Assembly: GCA_947632035.1 (NCBI GenBank)
Contig: CANRNR010000015.1
Coordinates: forward strand, 1 to 49,485
From: an uncultured Clostridia bacterium
Lineage (GTDB): Bacteria > Bacillota > Clostridia > TANB77 > CAG-508
Direction of reading: 5' to 3'
DNA length: 49,485 nt
In this document: piece by piece, positions 28,097-37,413 of the stretch
Numbering within the stretch: the stretch's first letter is position 1
Layout of the letters: each line of letters starts with the position of its first letter
The notes under the pieces: model-generated
Databases searched by the model: none
The model's input: the letters and a program-made list of their open reading frames with translations, nothing else
What the model was told of the DNA's origin: nothing
Position numbers and translations under genes: made by a program

Positions 28097-29788
28097 TTAA
28101 TCCTCTAACGACTTTCTCATATCTTTTAAATTTATTTGTATTTGCTCATTATCATTAAAACTATTTACTTCTAAAGAACCTACAATATCTACTTTATCAC
28201 CAATTAAATATTTTTCTGCATATTCTCCCATATTAAAGCCTATTGCATCTATCATATAATTATCTTGTCCTAATTTTAATTTTAGATGTTTTCCATCTGA
28301 TAATGAACGAATTGCTTGTACTTTTAATTTTCTTATTAAAAATAATGGCATTTTGTTAGCTTCACCATAAGGTTCTAATAAACTTAAATCCTTAACTGTT
28401 TGCAAGTTAACATCTTTTAAATCAATTTCTTTATCTATTTTAATAATTGGTATTATATCACTAACATGATTTTTTTGTGCATATTCTTCAAATTCTTTTT
28501 TGAAATTTTCAAAGTTTTCTTTTTTCAAATTTATTCCAATAGCCATGCTATGGCCACCAAATTTTTCAATATATGTATTACAATTCATTAAAGCTTCATG
28601 CAAGTCAAAACCTGGGACACTTCTTCCTGAGCCTCTTCCTTCATCTCCTTCAAAACAAACAAGAATACTTGGCTTAAAATACATATCTGTTATTTTCGAA
28701 GCAACTATTCCAATAACACCATGATGCCAACCTTCACCACCAAGTACAATACAAGAGTTTTTTTCCTTTTCATTTTGAATTTGCTCTACTGCTTGTGCAA
28801 ATATTTGCTTCTCAGTAGTTTGTCTTTCAATATTATATGTATTTAATTTCTCTGTAATTTCTTTTGCCTCTTCTACACTTTCCGTTAAAAATAATTTTAA
28901 TGCTTCTGATTCTGCACCCATTCTTCCGCAAGCATTTATTCTTGGAGCTAAGCCAAATGAAATTGCAGTTCCATCAATTTTTCTATAACCTATTGATGAA
29001 AGTAAAGTTTTTAATCCTATACTTTTTGTCATAGGTATTAATTTTAATCCTAATTTAGCAATTACTCTATTTTCATCTATTAATGGAACTATATCTGATA
29101 TTGTTCCAACACATACAAAATCTAAATATTTTAAATATTCCTTTGCATCTAGCTCTAATTTTATTGATATTGCTTGTATTAGCTTAAATGCAACACCTAC
29201 ACCTGCAAGCTGATTAAATGGATATTTATTATCTTTTCTTTTGGCATCTATAACTGCTAAACACTTTGGAAGTTCTTCTCCTGGCTCATGATGATCTGTT
29301 ACAATTACTTCCATTCCTAACTCTGTAGCATATTTTATTTCTTCTATTCCTGAAATTCCACAATCTACTGTAATAATTAAAGTATAATTTTCTTCATGAA
29401 TTTTCTTTACAGCTTCTTTATTTAATCCATACCCTTCATCTAGCCTATTAGGTGTGTATGTTCCTACTTCTAAACCTCTTTCAGATAGAAAATGCTTTAA
29501 AACTGTTACACTTGTAATTCCATCTACATCATAATCTCCATAGATAATTACTTTTTCTTTTTGCTTAATTGCTTCTAAAATTCTTTCTACTGCGATTTCC
29601 ATGTCCGGCATCAAAAATGGATCATGAAAATCATCTCTTGTTGGATTTAAAAATATTTTTAATGCTTCTTTTTCAGTTATTCCTCTATTTTTTAGTACAC
29701 TTGCAACAAGATAGCTTAAACCTGCCTCTTTTGCAAATTCTTTTACTTTTTCTTCATCTTCTTCATATACTTCCCATTTTTTATTCAT
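28097..29788 (-). CDS. recJ: Single-stranded-DNA-specific exonuclease RecJ
   Basis: The 563-residue protein is the shorter RecJ type. The DHH phosphoesterase motifs are IIYGDYDVDGITSVTVL (about 80-96), VDCGISG, VTDHHEPGEELP (about 164-175), and the DHHA1 part GGEGWHHGVIGIVASK with GRGSGRS. The OB-like domain forms the C-terminus. It degrades single-stranded DNA 5' to 3' in recombination and mismatch repair. It is the first gene of the recJ-relA unit; AGGAGAACTAG precedes the ATG. Confidence 0.94.
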   Translation of the reverse strand: MNKKWEVYEEDEEKVKEFAKEAGLSYLVASVLKNRGITEKEALKIFLNPTRDDFHDPFLMPDMEIAVERILEAIKQKEKVIIYGDYDVDGITSVTVLKHFLSERGLEVGTYTPNRLDEGYGLNKEAVKKIHEENYTLIITVDCGISGIEEIKYATELGMEVIVTDHHEPGEELPKCLAVIDAKRKDNKYPFNQLAGVGVAFKLIQAISIKLELDAKEYLKYLDFVCVGTISDIVPLIDENRVIAKLGLKLIPMTKSIGLKTLLSSIGYRKIDGTAISFGLAPRINACGRMGAESEALKLFLTESVEEAKEITEKLNTYNIERQTTEKQIFAQAVEQIQNEKEKNSCIVLGGEGWHHGVIGIVASKITDMYFKPSILVCFEGDEGRGSGRSVPGFDLHEALMNCNTYIEKFGGHSMAIGINLKKENFENFKKEFEEYAQKNHVSDIIPIIKIDKEIDLKDVNLQTVKDLSLLEPYGEANKMPLFLIRKLKVQAIRSLSDGKHLKLKLGQDNYMIDAIGFNMGEYAEKYLIGDKVDIVGSLEVNSFNDNEQIQINLKDMRKSLED

Positions 29789-29903
29789 CTAGTTCTCCTA
29801 TTATAATTACAATTTACAATATTCTACTATAAATTGCAGAATTTTTAAAGGTTTCTATACAAAAATGTTAAAAATTTTTACTCTTTAATTTGACAAAAAA
29901 AAT

Positions 29904-29934
29904 AGTAATAATAAAATTTTCATTTATTATTACT
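29904..29934. terminator. Bidirectional hairpin
   Basis: AGTAATAATAAA (29904-29915) and TTTATTATTACT (29923-29934) pair perfectly, with A-tract before and T-tract after. It separates the recJ promoter region from the end of gmk. A second small palindrome (AACTTTAA/TTAAAGTT, near 29972-29993) follows. Confidence 0.6.
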
Positions 29935-30011
29935 TTTTACAATTTTTTTATTAAAAATCTTAAGTTTATATAACTTTAAAATTTCCTTAAAGTTTAAAAG
30001 CTAAAATTTCT

Positions 30012-30040
30012 TAAGACAAAAACCCCGTCCCATTGTCTTA
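30012..30040 (-). repeat. REP-like element, copy 2, overlapping gmk stop
   Basis: It is identical over 29 bases to the element at 3731-3759, in the same orientation to its gene, and again its first triplet TAA is the stop codon, here of gmk. Confidence 0.75.
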
Positions 30041-30613
30041 AAATTCTGCTTCTTTTAAATCATATTCATTTTTAATTATTTCTTTTATAACATTAACTGT
30101 TTTTTCTAGGTTATTGTTTTTTATTACATAGTCATACATTCCGATTTTTGATTCTTCAAAATCAAAGCGATTTAATCGTAGTTGTATTTCCTTTATACTT
30201 GGCTTATCAGGTCTATTTTCTAATCGCATTTGTAACTGGTCTTTTGGAACTCTTAAAAATATAGTAACTATTTTTACTTCTTTTCCTAATATCTTTAATA
30301 AATTTTCTACACCATTTACTTCAATATCTTTTACTATTATTTTGCCATTTTTAATTTTTTCATTTAATAGCTTTTTAGAAGTTCCATAATAATGTTCATG
30401 ATGAACAGAATATTCATATAGCTCTCCATTTTTTATTTTTTCTTCAAACTCTTCTGTTGTAACAAAGTTATATGTTACACCTGGTATATCAGTATTTCTA
30501 GGAGCTCTATCTGTATATGATGGAAGTGATTCTACATTTTCCATCTGTTCAATTAAAGCTTTTTTTATTGTATCCTTGCCTGCTCCAGATACTCCAGATA
30601 GTAATACTAACAT
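30038..30613 (-). CDS. gmk: Guanylate kinase
   Basis: The 191-residue enzyme phosphorylates GMP to GDP. The P-loop is LSGVSGAGKDTI, with Asp-Thr after the lysine where most have Ser/Gly-Thr. The GMP-binding region YTDRAPRNTDIPGVTYNFVT (about 37-56) and the LEVDVxG-equivalent KDIEVNGVENL are present, as is LRVPKDQLQMRLENR. The ATG lies inside the end of rpoZ (7-base overlap), so the two are translationally coupled. Its stop codon is part of the repeated 29-base element. Confidence 0.93.
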   Translation of the reverse strand: MLVLLSGVSGAGKDTIKKALIEQMENVESLPSYTDRAPRNTDIPGVTYNFVTTEEFEEKIKNGELYEYSVHHEHYYGTSKKLLNEKIKNGKIIVKDIEVNGVENLLKILGKEVKIVTIFLRVPKDQLQMRLENRPDKPSIKEIQLRLNRFDFEESKIGMYDYVIKNNNLEKTVNVIKEIIKNEYDLKEAEF

Positions 30614-30795
30614 ATTGTCACCTTGCCTTCTGCTATTTCATCTGCTGCTAATGATACAGAAGATGGTTCTTCTTTTTCTGTAAGTGGAGTACTTCCTGTT
30701 GAAATTTGTCTAGCTCTTTTTGAAGTAGCTATTACTAATTGAAAACGATTATCAACCTTTTCTAATAATTCTAATACTGTTGGCTTTACTAACAT
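30607..30795 (-). CDS. rpoZ: RNA polymerase omega subunit
   Basis: The 62-residue protein has the omega core: VDNRFQLVIATSKRARQI, then ADEIAEGKVTIC at the end. It helps assemble RNA polymerase by binding beta-prime. It is short but normal for Clostridia. It overlaps gmk and follows yicC by 47 bases, the classic yicC-rpoZ/gmk order. Confidence 0.92.
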   Translation of the reverse strand: MLVKPTVLELLEKVDNRFQLVIATSKRARQISTGSTPLTEKEEPSSVSLAADEIAEGKVTIC

Positions 30796-30842
30796 AATTC
30801 TTTTACCTCTTTCTTTTTTTATTTTTAAAATTTATATATATT

Positions 30843-31718
30843 CTATTCTATATTTTGGATTTGCTCCCTTATGTCTTCTAACTCTGTTTTTAATTCGATA
30901 ACTAAATTTGTAATTTCTAGTTTTCCAGATTTTGAACCTATTGTATTTGTTTCTCTATTCATTTCTTGTACTAGAAAATCTATTTTTTTGCCACAAGCAC
31001 TTTTTTCTTCCATTAAACTTTTAAATTGTGATATATGGCTTTTTAATCTAGTAAGTTCTTCTTCTATTGAATATTTATCTGCATAGATTACAGTTTCTTG
31101 TGCTAATCTAGTTTGATCCACTACGTCTACTTTTAAAATTTCTTTTATTCTTTCTTCTAATTTTACTACATATTCTTCTACAAGTCCAGTAGAAAAGCCA
31201 GAAATCTTATCGACATTTTCCGATATATTTTGCAAACGATTTTCTATATCTTGCTTAATTTTTTCTCCTTCTACTTTCCTCATTTCTATAAAATTATCTA
31301 ATGCTTCTTCTAAACAACAAGAAAGTTCTTCCCATATTATTTCTAATCCTTCTTCTTCCATTTGTACATTTAAAACATCTGGCATTTTTGAAATTTCCGT
31401 TGCACGAAGTCCACTTGAGATATTAGTTTCTTCTGCTAATTCTGATAATTCCTTTATATAAAGTTTTGCAAGTTCTTTGTTGACTATAACATTTTTTCCA
31501 GCCACACCATAGTTAGCATAATTTACAAAAACTTCTATTTTTCCTCTTGATATTCTATTTAATATTGCTTTTCTAACTTTATCTTCCAAATATAATAAGT
31601 TTCGTGGCAATCTTACAGTTATATCTGCATATTTATGATTAACAGAACGTATTTCTACTATATATTCTCTTCCTTCTTTTTCTAACTTAGCTCTGCCAAA
31701 GCCTGTCATACTATTCAT
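30843..31718 (-). CDS. yicC: YicC-family endoribonuclease
   Basis: The 291-residue protein begins MNSMTGFGRAKLEKEGREY, the YicC signature. It has the DUF1732 C-terminus with KIDFLVQEMNRETNTIGSKS and ends in the helical VIELKTELEDIREQIQNIE. YicC proteins are implicated in RNA cleavage and stationary-phase RNA decay; the middle is coiled-coil-like. It heads the yicC-rpoZ-gmk unit. Confidence 0.93.
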   Translation of the reverse strand: MNSMTGFGRAKLEKEGREYIVEIRSVNHKYADITVRLPRNLLYLEDKVRKAILNRISRGKIEVFVNYANYGVAGKNVIVNKELAKLYIKELSELAEETNISSGLRATEISKMPDVLNVQMEEEGLEIIWEELSCCLEEALDNFIEMRKVEGEKIKQDIENRLQNISENVDKISGFSTGLVEEYVVKLEERIKEILKVDVVDQTRLAQETVIYADKYSIEEELTRLKSHISQFKSLMEEKSACGKKIDFLVQEMNRETNTIGSKSGKLEITNLVIELKTELEDIREQIQNIE

Positions 31719-31791
31719 TTACTATTTCCTCTTTCTTGTTTATTAACTTTCTATTTAATATCTAAGTTTGCCTTATTTCTCTTAACTAATA

Positions 31792-32967
31792 TTATTTTTT
31801 AATGATTTCTTTCATAGCATCCATATAATATTTCTTTTTTGCTCTTAAATACACTATTGTAGCTTTTATCGTATAATATATTGCAAAAGCAAATGCAATC
31901 AATACTATGATTGGAACTATTTTACTAGGTATAATTGCATTTATATAAATAATCATTATTGTACTAATTGATAGTACTGCAGCTTCTATTGCACTTATTA
32001 CATGAGATTTACTCTTGTTTTTATATGCTTTTTCAATATTATAAATTGAAATAAAAAGAAGAATAACTCCAAATACTTTTAAATCAGTAATTAATACACT
32101 ATAATCTATATTTATAAATCCTAATATAACAAAATCTAAATATAAAAGAACAGCAACAGCAAAGAAAATATTTTTAAATACTTTCGTACGTATTTTATTT
32201 AATTCTTCTCTAGGTATTTTTTTATTTTTCTTAATTTCTTTAGCTACAGCTTCCTCGATTTCAACATTTTCTTTTTCTTTAAGTTCTTTACTATGCTTAC
32301 CTATTTTTTTAATATCTATATCTTCTTCTGTTTTTACATCATCTTTTTCTTCATCTTTTTCTTCATTTTTTTCTTTAACTTTATCAGCCTTTTTGCTTGT
32401 CTTAGATTCATCAGCCTTTGCTTTATTATCATCATTTAATTTAGCGTTTTTCTCTTCTTTTATATCTGATTTATCTTCTTTTATAGCTGACTTATTTCCT
32501 TTTATAGCTTTTTTATTTTCTTCTATGACCATTTTTTTAGCTAATTCTTTGCCTTCTTCAATAATTTGCCTTGCTAATCCACTAGTTTCTACTTTTTTTA
32601 CTTTTTTATTCTCTGCTACTGGACTTTCACTATTTTTTTCTGCTTTTACTTTTTTCTTGTTTGTAGATACTGTTGCACTAACTTCTACAGTTTCAGTTGT
32701 TTCTTTTTTTCTCGTTGTTGTTTTTTTTGTTTCTGTTTTCTTATTTTCTGCATTTTTGGTTTCTACATTTTTTGTTTCTGATTTTTTTGCTTCTGCTTTT
32801 CTTGTTTCTGTTTTTTTAGCTTCTACTTTTCCTGTTTCTGTCTGTTTTGCTTTTGAAGAAGTTCCTTTTTGAACAACTTTTTTCCCGTTTTCTGAAGTTA
32901 CTTCCTTTGCTTTGTTTGTAGACACTTTCTTTGTTTCATCTTTTGCTTCTTGTTTTTTTGCAGGCAT
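31792..32967 (-). CDS. Lys/Glu-rich protein with C-terminal membrane helices, function unknown
   Basis: The protein has 391 residues. Residues 1-250 are highly charged low-complexity repeats (KKTETRKAEAKKSETKNVE type, then KADKVKEKNEEKDEEKDD), probably disordered. Residues about 267-385 hold about four hydrophobic segments (FFAVAVLLYLDFVILGFI, VFGVILLFISIYNI, and two later). No catalytic motif is seen. It begins 12 bases after rsmE ends, so the two are co-transcribed. The basic tail could touch nucleic acid or ribosomes while the C-terminus sits in the membrane; that is inference. Confidence 0.7.
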   Translation of the reverse strand: MPAKKQEAKDETKKVSTNKAKEVTSENGKKVVQKGTSSKAKQTETGKVEAKKTETRKAEAKKSETKNVETKNAENKKTETKKTTTRKKETTETVEVSATVSTNKKKVKAEKNSESPVAENKKVKKVETSGLARQIIEEGKELAKKMVIEENKKAIKGNKSAIKEDKSDIKEEKNAKLNDDNKAKADESKTSKKADKVKEKNEEKDEEKDDVKTEEDIDIKKIGKHSKELKEKENVEIEEAVAKEIKKNKKIPREELNKIRTKVFKNIFFAVAVLLYLDFVILGFINIDYSVLITDLKVFGVILLFISIYNIEKAYKNKSKSHVISAIEAAVLSISTIMIIYINAIIPSKIVPIIVLIAFAFAIYYTIKATIVYLRAKKKYYMDAMKEIIKK

Positions 32968-32979
32968 TATACTTCCTCC

Positions 32980-33717
32980 TTACATTTCATATTCATATAT
33001 TATATTGCTAACTATTACTATTGATGCTGTCTCTGTTCTTAAAATTCTCTTTCCTAATGACACCATTTTGGTATTATTTAATTCATCAATTTCACTTTTA
33101 TCTATTCCACCTTCTGGACCTATAATAACACCAATTTTCATTCCTTCAAAAGCTGTTATTTTCTTTAGTTCATTCTTTAAATTATTGTCTTTTTCTTCTT
33201 CATAGGCTAGTATCATGACATCATATTTAGGAATTTCTTCACTTAATTTTAGAACATTTATTGGCATTTCTACTTTAGGGATAAAATCTCTACCACTTTG
33301 TTTCGCAGCAGATTCTGCAATTTTTTGCCAACGTTCAACTTTCTTTTTTGCCTCTTTTTCATCTAACTTTACAATACTTCGTTTCATCGCAACTGGAACA
33401 AATTTCTTAACACCTAATTCTGTATTTTTTTGAATTATATATTCCATTTTATCCGCTTTTGGAAGCCCTTGAAATACTGTAATATCTATTTTAGTTTCTA
33501 CACTTTCTTGTAAAACATTTTCGATAGTGCATAAAACATATTCAGGTGTTATTTGAGCTATTTTAGCAATATAGTTTATGCTCTCATCAATATTGCATAT
33601 TGTAATTTTTTCGCCTTCTTTTGCTCTTAATACTTGCCCTATATGTTTTACATCTTCACCTATTATTTTTATTTCATTATTTTCTATTTGATTTGCTTTT
33701 ACAAAAAATTTTGGCAA
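32980..33717 (-). CDS. rsmE: 16S rRNA (uracil(1498)-N(3))-methyltransferase
   Basis: The 245-residue protein has the PUA-like N-terminal domain beginning MPKFFVKANQIENNEIKIIG, and GEDVKHIGQVLRAKEGE. The SPOUT domain carries LPKADKMEYIIQKNTELGV, PVAMKRSIVKL, VIIGPEGGIDKSEID and LGKRILRTETASIVIVSN, matching RsmE closely. It modifies U1498 at the ribosomal decoding region. The downstream Lys-rich gene is nearly adjoining. Confidence 0.94.
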   Translation of the reverse strand: MPKFFVKANQIENNEIKIIGEDVKHIGQVLRAKEGEKITICNIDESINYIAKIAQITPEYVLCTIENVLQESVETKIDITVFQGLPKADKMEYIIQKNTELGVKKFVPVAMKRSIVKLDEKEAKKKVERWQKIAESAAKQSGRDFIPKVEMPINVLKLSEEIPKYDVMILAYEEEKDNNLKNELKKITAFEGMKIGVIIGPEGGIDKSEIDELNNTKMVSLGKRILRTETASIVIVSNIIYEYEM

Positions 33718-33863
33718 TTATTTGCCCTCCCAATTTTAATCGACATTATTATATCATACTTTTCGTTTTTTGCAAGGCAGATTTTTTATTTAAATATTGG
33801 TTTTTCTTTGGCTAAAATGTAATTTTTTTATTACAAATTTAATTTATCTTTTAACTTTCGAAA

Positions 33864-34508
33864 TTATATTGTTAGCTCTTCCAGTATGTCATCTATAGTG
33901 GTAACTAGTTTTGCTCCCTGTTTTATTAATTCATTTGTACCATAAGAATTTTCTTTTTCTATTTCACCTGGAACAGCAAAAACTTCTTTTCCTTGTTCTA
34001 ATGCATAATCTACAGTTATCAAAGTGCCACTTTTCTTTTTAGCTTCTACTACTAAAACTCCTTCTGATAAGCCACTTATTATTCTATTTCTTGCAGGGAA
34101 GTTCATTTTCTCAGGTCGTTTATTATATTCATATTCTGAAATTATTGCACCACCAGTTTGTAAAATTTCTTTGCAGAATTTTTTATGTTCTGATGGATAG
34201 ATATGCCCGAAACCACTTCCTAAAACAGCTATTGTTTTTCCGCCAGCTTTGACTGCACCTAAATGGCTACATATATCTATCCCTCTAGCTAGCCCACTTA
34301 CAATAACTATTCCTTTTTTTGCAAGCTCATATGCAAAATTATATGCTACCTTTTTTCCATATTCACTTGCATCTCTACATCCTATTATAGCTACTGATGG
34401 CTTATTTAAAACAGAAGCATCACCTAGCAAATATAGCTTTGCAGGTGGTGCATAAATTTTTTCTAATTTTTCTGGGTACTCTTTTTGAGCCTGATAAATA
34501 GTTTTCAT
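33864..34508 (-). CDS. dprA: DNA-processing protein DprA (Rossmann-only form)
   Basis: The 214-residue protein covers the DprA/Smf Rossmann domain only: YAPPAKLYLLGD, IIGCRDASEYGKKVA, IVSGLARGIDICSHLGAV, VLGSGFGHIYPSEH, FPARNRIISGLSEG and SGTLITVDYALEQGKEVFAV. It lacks the N-terminal SAM-like and C-terminal winged-helix domains of longer DprA. The start is firm (AAAGGAGATAACAATT then ATG). DprA loads RecA on incoming single strands in transformation; no topA or competence genes are adjoining. Confidence 0.93.
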   Translation of the reverse strand: MKTIYQAQKEYPEKLEKIYAPPAKLYLLGDASVLNKPSVAIIGCRDASEYGKKVAYNFAYELAKKGIVIVSGLARGIDICSHLGAVKAGGKTIAVLGSGFGHIYPSEHKKFCKEILQTGGAIISEYEYNKRPEKMNFPARNRIISGLSEGVLVVEAKKKSGTLITVDYALEQGKEVFAVPGEIEKENSYGTNELIKQGAKLVTTIDDILEELTI

Positions 34509-34595
34509 AATTGTTATCTCCTTTTTATTTTATCTTGCCCCTAAATTTTTCCCCCTAATTTTATTCTTTTAATTTTTCTTATAAGTCACATTATC

Positions 34596-35435
34596 TTATT
34601 GTTTTGCAGCCTTAACTACATTACACATAAGCATTGCAATTGTCATAGGTCCTACTCCTCCTGGAACTGGTGTAATGTATGATGCTATAGGTTCTACATG
34701 TTCATAATCAACATCCCCTACTAGCTTTCCTTCCTCATTTCTGTTAATGCCTACATCTATTACAACTGCTCCTGGTTTTACCATATCTACTGTTACAAAT
34801 TTTGGCTTTCCAAGTGCTGCAACTAAGATGTCCGCTTCTCTTGCAATTTCTTTAATATTCTGTGTTCTTGAATGACAAATAGTTACGGTTGCATTTGCAT
34901 TTAGTAAAAGCTGTGATAATGGTTTACCTACAATATTACTTCTACCAATTACAACTGCTCTTTTTCCTTCTGGATTAATTCCATATTCTTCTAACATTTT
35001 CATTACGCCTGCTGGTGTGCATGACACAAAGCTTTCTTCACCTATTGCTAATTTTCCTACATTTATTGGATGGAAACCATCTACATCTTTTCTATAATCT
35101 ATTGCATTAAAAGCTTCTCTTATGTCTAGATGTTTTGGAATTGGGCTTTGAAGTAAAATACCATTAACATCTTTTCTTTCATTTAAATCTTTTATTAAGT
35201 TTAATAATTCTTCTCTTGTTGTTTCTTCTGGCATCAAGAATTCTTCAAATTCTATTCCAATTTCATTACAAGCCTTGCTTTTATTTCTAACATATACTTC
35301 AGATGCTTTATCATTTCCCACCATAATTACTGCAAGTTTAGGATTTATTCCTTTTGTTTTTAAATTTTCTACCTCATCTTTTAAACCTAATCTTAGCTTT
35401 TGAGCTAGTTCTTTTCCATTTATAATTATTGCCAT
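34596..35435 (-). CDS. folD: Bifunctional methylenetetrahydrofolate dehydrogenase/cyclohydrolase
   Basis: The 279-residue enzyme makes 10-formyl-THF from methylene-THF. Motifs: VYVRNKSKACNEIGIEFE with the catalytic Lys, GILLQSPIPKHLD, KDVDGFHPINVGKL, VVIGRSNIVGKPLSQLL for NADP binding, and the end TPVPGGVGPMTIAMLM. It faces spoIVA across a divergent intergenic region of 214 bases. AAAGGAG lies before the ATG. Confidence 0.96.
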   Translation of the reverse strand: MAIIINGKELAQKLRLGLKDEVENLKTKGINPKLAVIMVGNDKASEVYVRNKSKACNEIGIEFEEFLMPEETTREELLNLIKDLNERKDVNGILLQSPIPKHLDIREAFNAIDYRKDVDGFHPINVGKLAIGEESFVSCTPAGVMKMLEEYGINPEGKRAVVIGRSNIVGKPLSQLLLNANATVTICHSRTQNIKEIAREADILVAALGKPKFVTVDMVKPGAVVIDVGINRNEEGKLVGDVDYEHVEPIASYITPVPGGVGPMTIAMLMCNVVKAAKQ

Positions 35436-35571
35436 TTGTTTCTCCTTTTAATTATATTATTTTACTTTGTCAACTGCATTTAATGCATTCTGAATATAAT
35501 AATTTTCAACTATTTTCTTTTTTCCTATTATATATTACCATAATCTTTTTGTAAATATTTTTCAAATTTTT

Positions 35572-35603
35572 GTCATAACTTTTGGAATAGCTAATATACA
35601 TTA
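35572..35603 (+). promoter_or_regulatory. Possible sigma-E promoter of spoIVA
   Basis: GTCATAACT (35572-35580) and ATATACATTA (35594-35603) resemble sigma-E -35 and -10 boxes at suitable spacing, about 46 bases before the spoIVA ATG. spoIVA is sigma-E-controlled in model spore formers. The -35 fit is weak. Confidence 0.35.
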
Positions 35604-35649
35604 AATAAAGTTTAGTACAAACATTTCTTAGAGGGGGTTAAAAATATTC

Positions 35650-37132
35650 ATGGATGAGAATTTAAAATTATATCAAGATATAGCAGAACGTACTGATGGT
35701 GACATTTACGTTGGTGTTGTTGGTCCTGTTCGTACTCGGTAAATCTACATTCATTAAGAATTTTATGGATTTACTTGTTATACCAAACATTGATAACGAA
35801 TACAAAAAGGAACGTGCTCGTGATGAGCTTCCACAAAGTGCTGGTGGCAGAACTATTATGACTACAGAGCCTAAGTTTGTTCCAAATGAAGCTGTGGAAA
35901 TTACAGTTGGTGATAACTTAAAATTTAAAACAAGATTAGTTGACTGTGTTGGCTATTTAGTTAATAATGCAATAGGTTATTTAGAAGATGACATGCCTCG
36001 TATGGTTAAAACGCCATGGTACGAGGAGGACATTCCTTTTGAAGAAGCGGCTGAAATTGGCACTCGTAAAGTTATTGCTGAACATTCTACTATTGGTATT
36101 TTAGTTACAACAGATGGTAGTATTACAGATATTCCAAGAGAAGACTATATTAATGCAGAAGAACGTGTAGTTAAAGAGTTAAAAGAACTTAATAAACCTT
36201 TTGTAATTGTTTTAAATAGTGATGATCCATTTTCTGATTATACCAAAAGTTTAGCATCTCAGTTAGAAAATAAATACCAAGTTCCCGTTATTCCAACTGA
36301 TTGTGCACGTTTAGATTTGGAAGATATTGATGACATATTTGGCAAAATTTTATACGAATTTCCTATTGAAACAATTGACTTAGATTTTCCTAGATGGGTT
36401 GATGGGCTTCCTGATGACCATTGGTTAAAGCAAGAATTATATCAAGAAATTCAAACTGCTTTTTCTGATATTCATATTTTAAAACAAATTGATAGTGGCA
36501 TTAATCAGCTTCAAGCTACTAAAATAATTACTAAAACTACTATAGAAGAAATTAAACTTGGAGAAGGTAATGTTCATGTACATATTCAGTTACATGATGA
36601 ACTTTTCTATCAAGTGTTAACTGAAATTTCTGGTGTTCAAATTGATAACGAAGGTGCGCTATTTAACACTATGACAGAGTTTGCATCTGTTAAGAAACAA
36701 TATGATAAAATTGCTTACGCATTAGAGCAAGCTAAATCTACCGGATATGGCATAGTTACACCTTCCATTGATGAACTTATACTAGAAGAACCTGAAATGG
36801 TAAAACAAGGCTCTCGCTTTGGTGTAAAACTTAAAGCAAAAGCTCCAAGCTTACATTTGATTCAAGCAAATATTGAAACTGAGGTTTCTCCTATTGTTGG
36901 AAGTGAAAAACAATCTGAAGATTTAGTAAATTATTTACTTTCTGAGTTTGAGTCAGACCCTAAAAAGATTTGGGAATCTAATATCTTTGGAAAGAACTTA
37001 CATGAACTTGTTAATGAAGGCTTACAGAATAAACTTGCTAGAATGCCAGCAGAGGCTCAAGCAAAGCTTCAAGAAACACTAGAGAGAATTGTAAATGAAG
37101 GTAGTGGCGGATTAATTTGTATTATACTTTAA
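35650..37132 (+). CDS. spoIVA: Stage IV sporulation protein A (spore coat ATPase), with +1 shift at a CGG codon
   Basis: SpoIVA polymerises on the forespore surface as the base of the coat. From the ATG at 35650 (AGAGGGGG upstream), the zero frame encodes IAERTDGDIYVGVVGPVRT, then CGG and a TAA at 35740, only 30 codons. Skipping the C of CGG gives GPVRTGKSTFIKNFMDLLVI, the intact Walker A of SpoIVA with its invariant glycine. The downstream frame continues to a stop at 37132 with the family's TTEPKFVPNEAVEI, FVIVLNSDDP and C-terminal GGLICIIL. The joined product is 493 residues, within a residue or two of characterised SpoIVA. A downstream ATG at 35696 in the second frame would cut off the P-loop. 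The stop precedes a REP-like element. Confidence 0.93.
35737..35739 (+). other. In-frame CGG, apparent +1 frameshift site in spoIVA
   Basis: Zero frame is CGT ACT CGG TAA. The spoIVA frame is CGT ACT (C) GGT AAA TCT ACA. The recovered glycine is the one before the P-loop lysine, which cannot be another residue in an active ATPase. The next zero-frame codon is a stop. Confidence 0.9.
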
Positions 37133-37136
37133 ACTT

Positions 37137-37164
37137 TAGACATGGGGACGGGGTTTTTGTCTTA
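37137..37164 (+). repeat. REP-like element, copy 3, after spoIVA
   Basis: TAGACATGGGGACGGGG followed by TTTTTGTCTTA is a near copy of the elements at 3731-3759 and 30012-30040, oriented the same way relative to its gene. It starts 4 bases after the spoIVA stop instead of overlapping it. Confidence 0.7.
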
Positions 37165-37221
37165 GGCTTTTTAAGCCACTTTTATCTTAATAAACAATTG
37201 AATTTATAGTTTTTTTAAGTA

Positions 37222-37268
37222 AAAAAATAAGTGTATGTGTTTTAATAAAATACATACACTTATTTTTT
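37222..37268. terminator. Terminator after spoIVA
   Basis: AAAAAATAAGTGTATGT (37222-37238) and ACATACACTTATTTTTT (37252-37268) are perfectly complementary over 17 bases, with T-run at the end. It can act on both strands and separates spoIVA from the gerA operon. Confidence 0.8.
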
Positions 37269-37413
37269 ATATTATTATCTAGTATTTCTTCTTTTGTTAA
37301 TCCAGTAACTTTAATAATAGTTTCTAAACCTTGTTGTAAATAATTTTTTGAATATTTTTTCATTTTATGGAAAATAATATAAACAAGTATAAATATAAAG
37401 GATTGATAATAAA

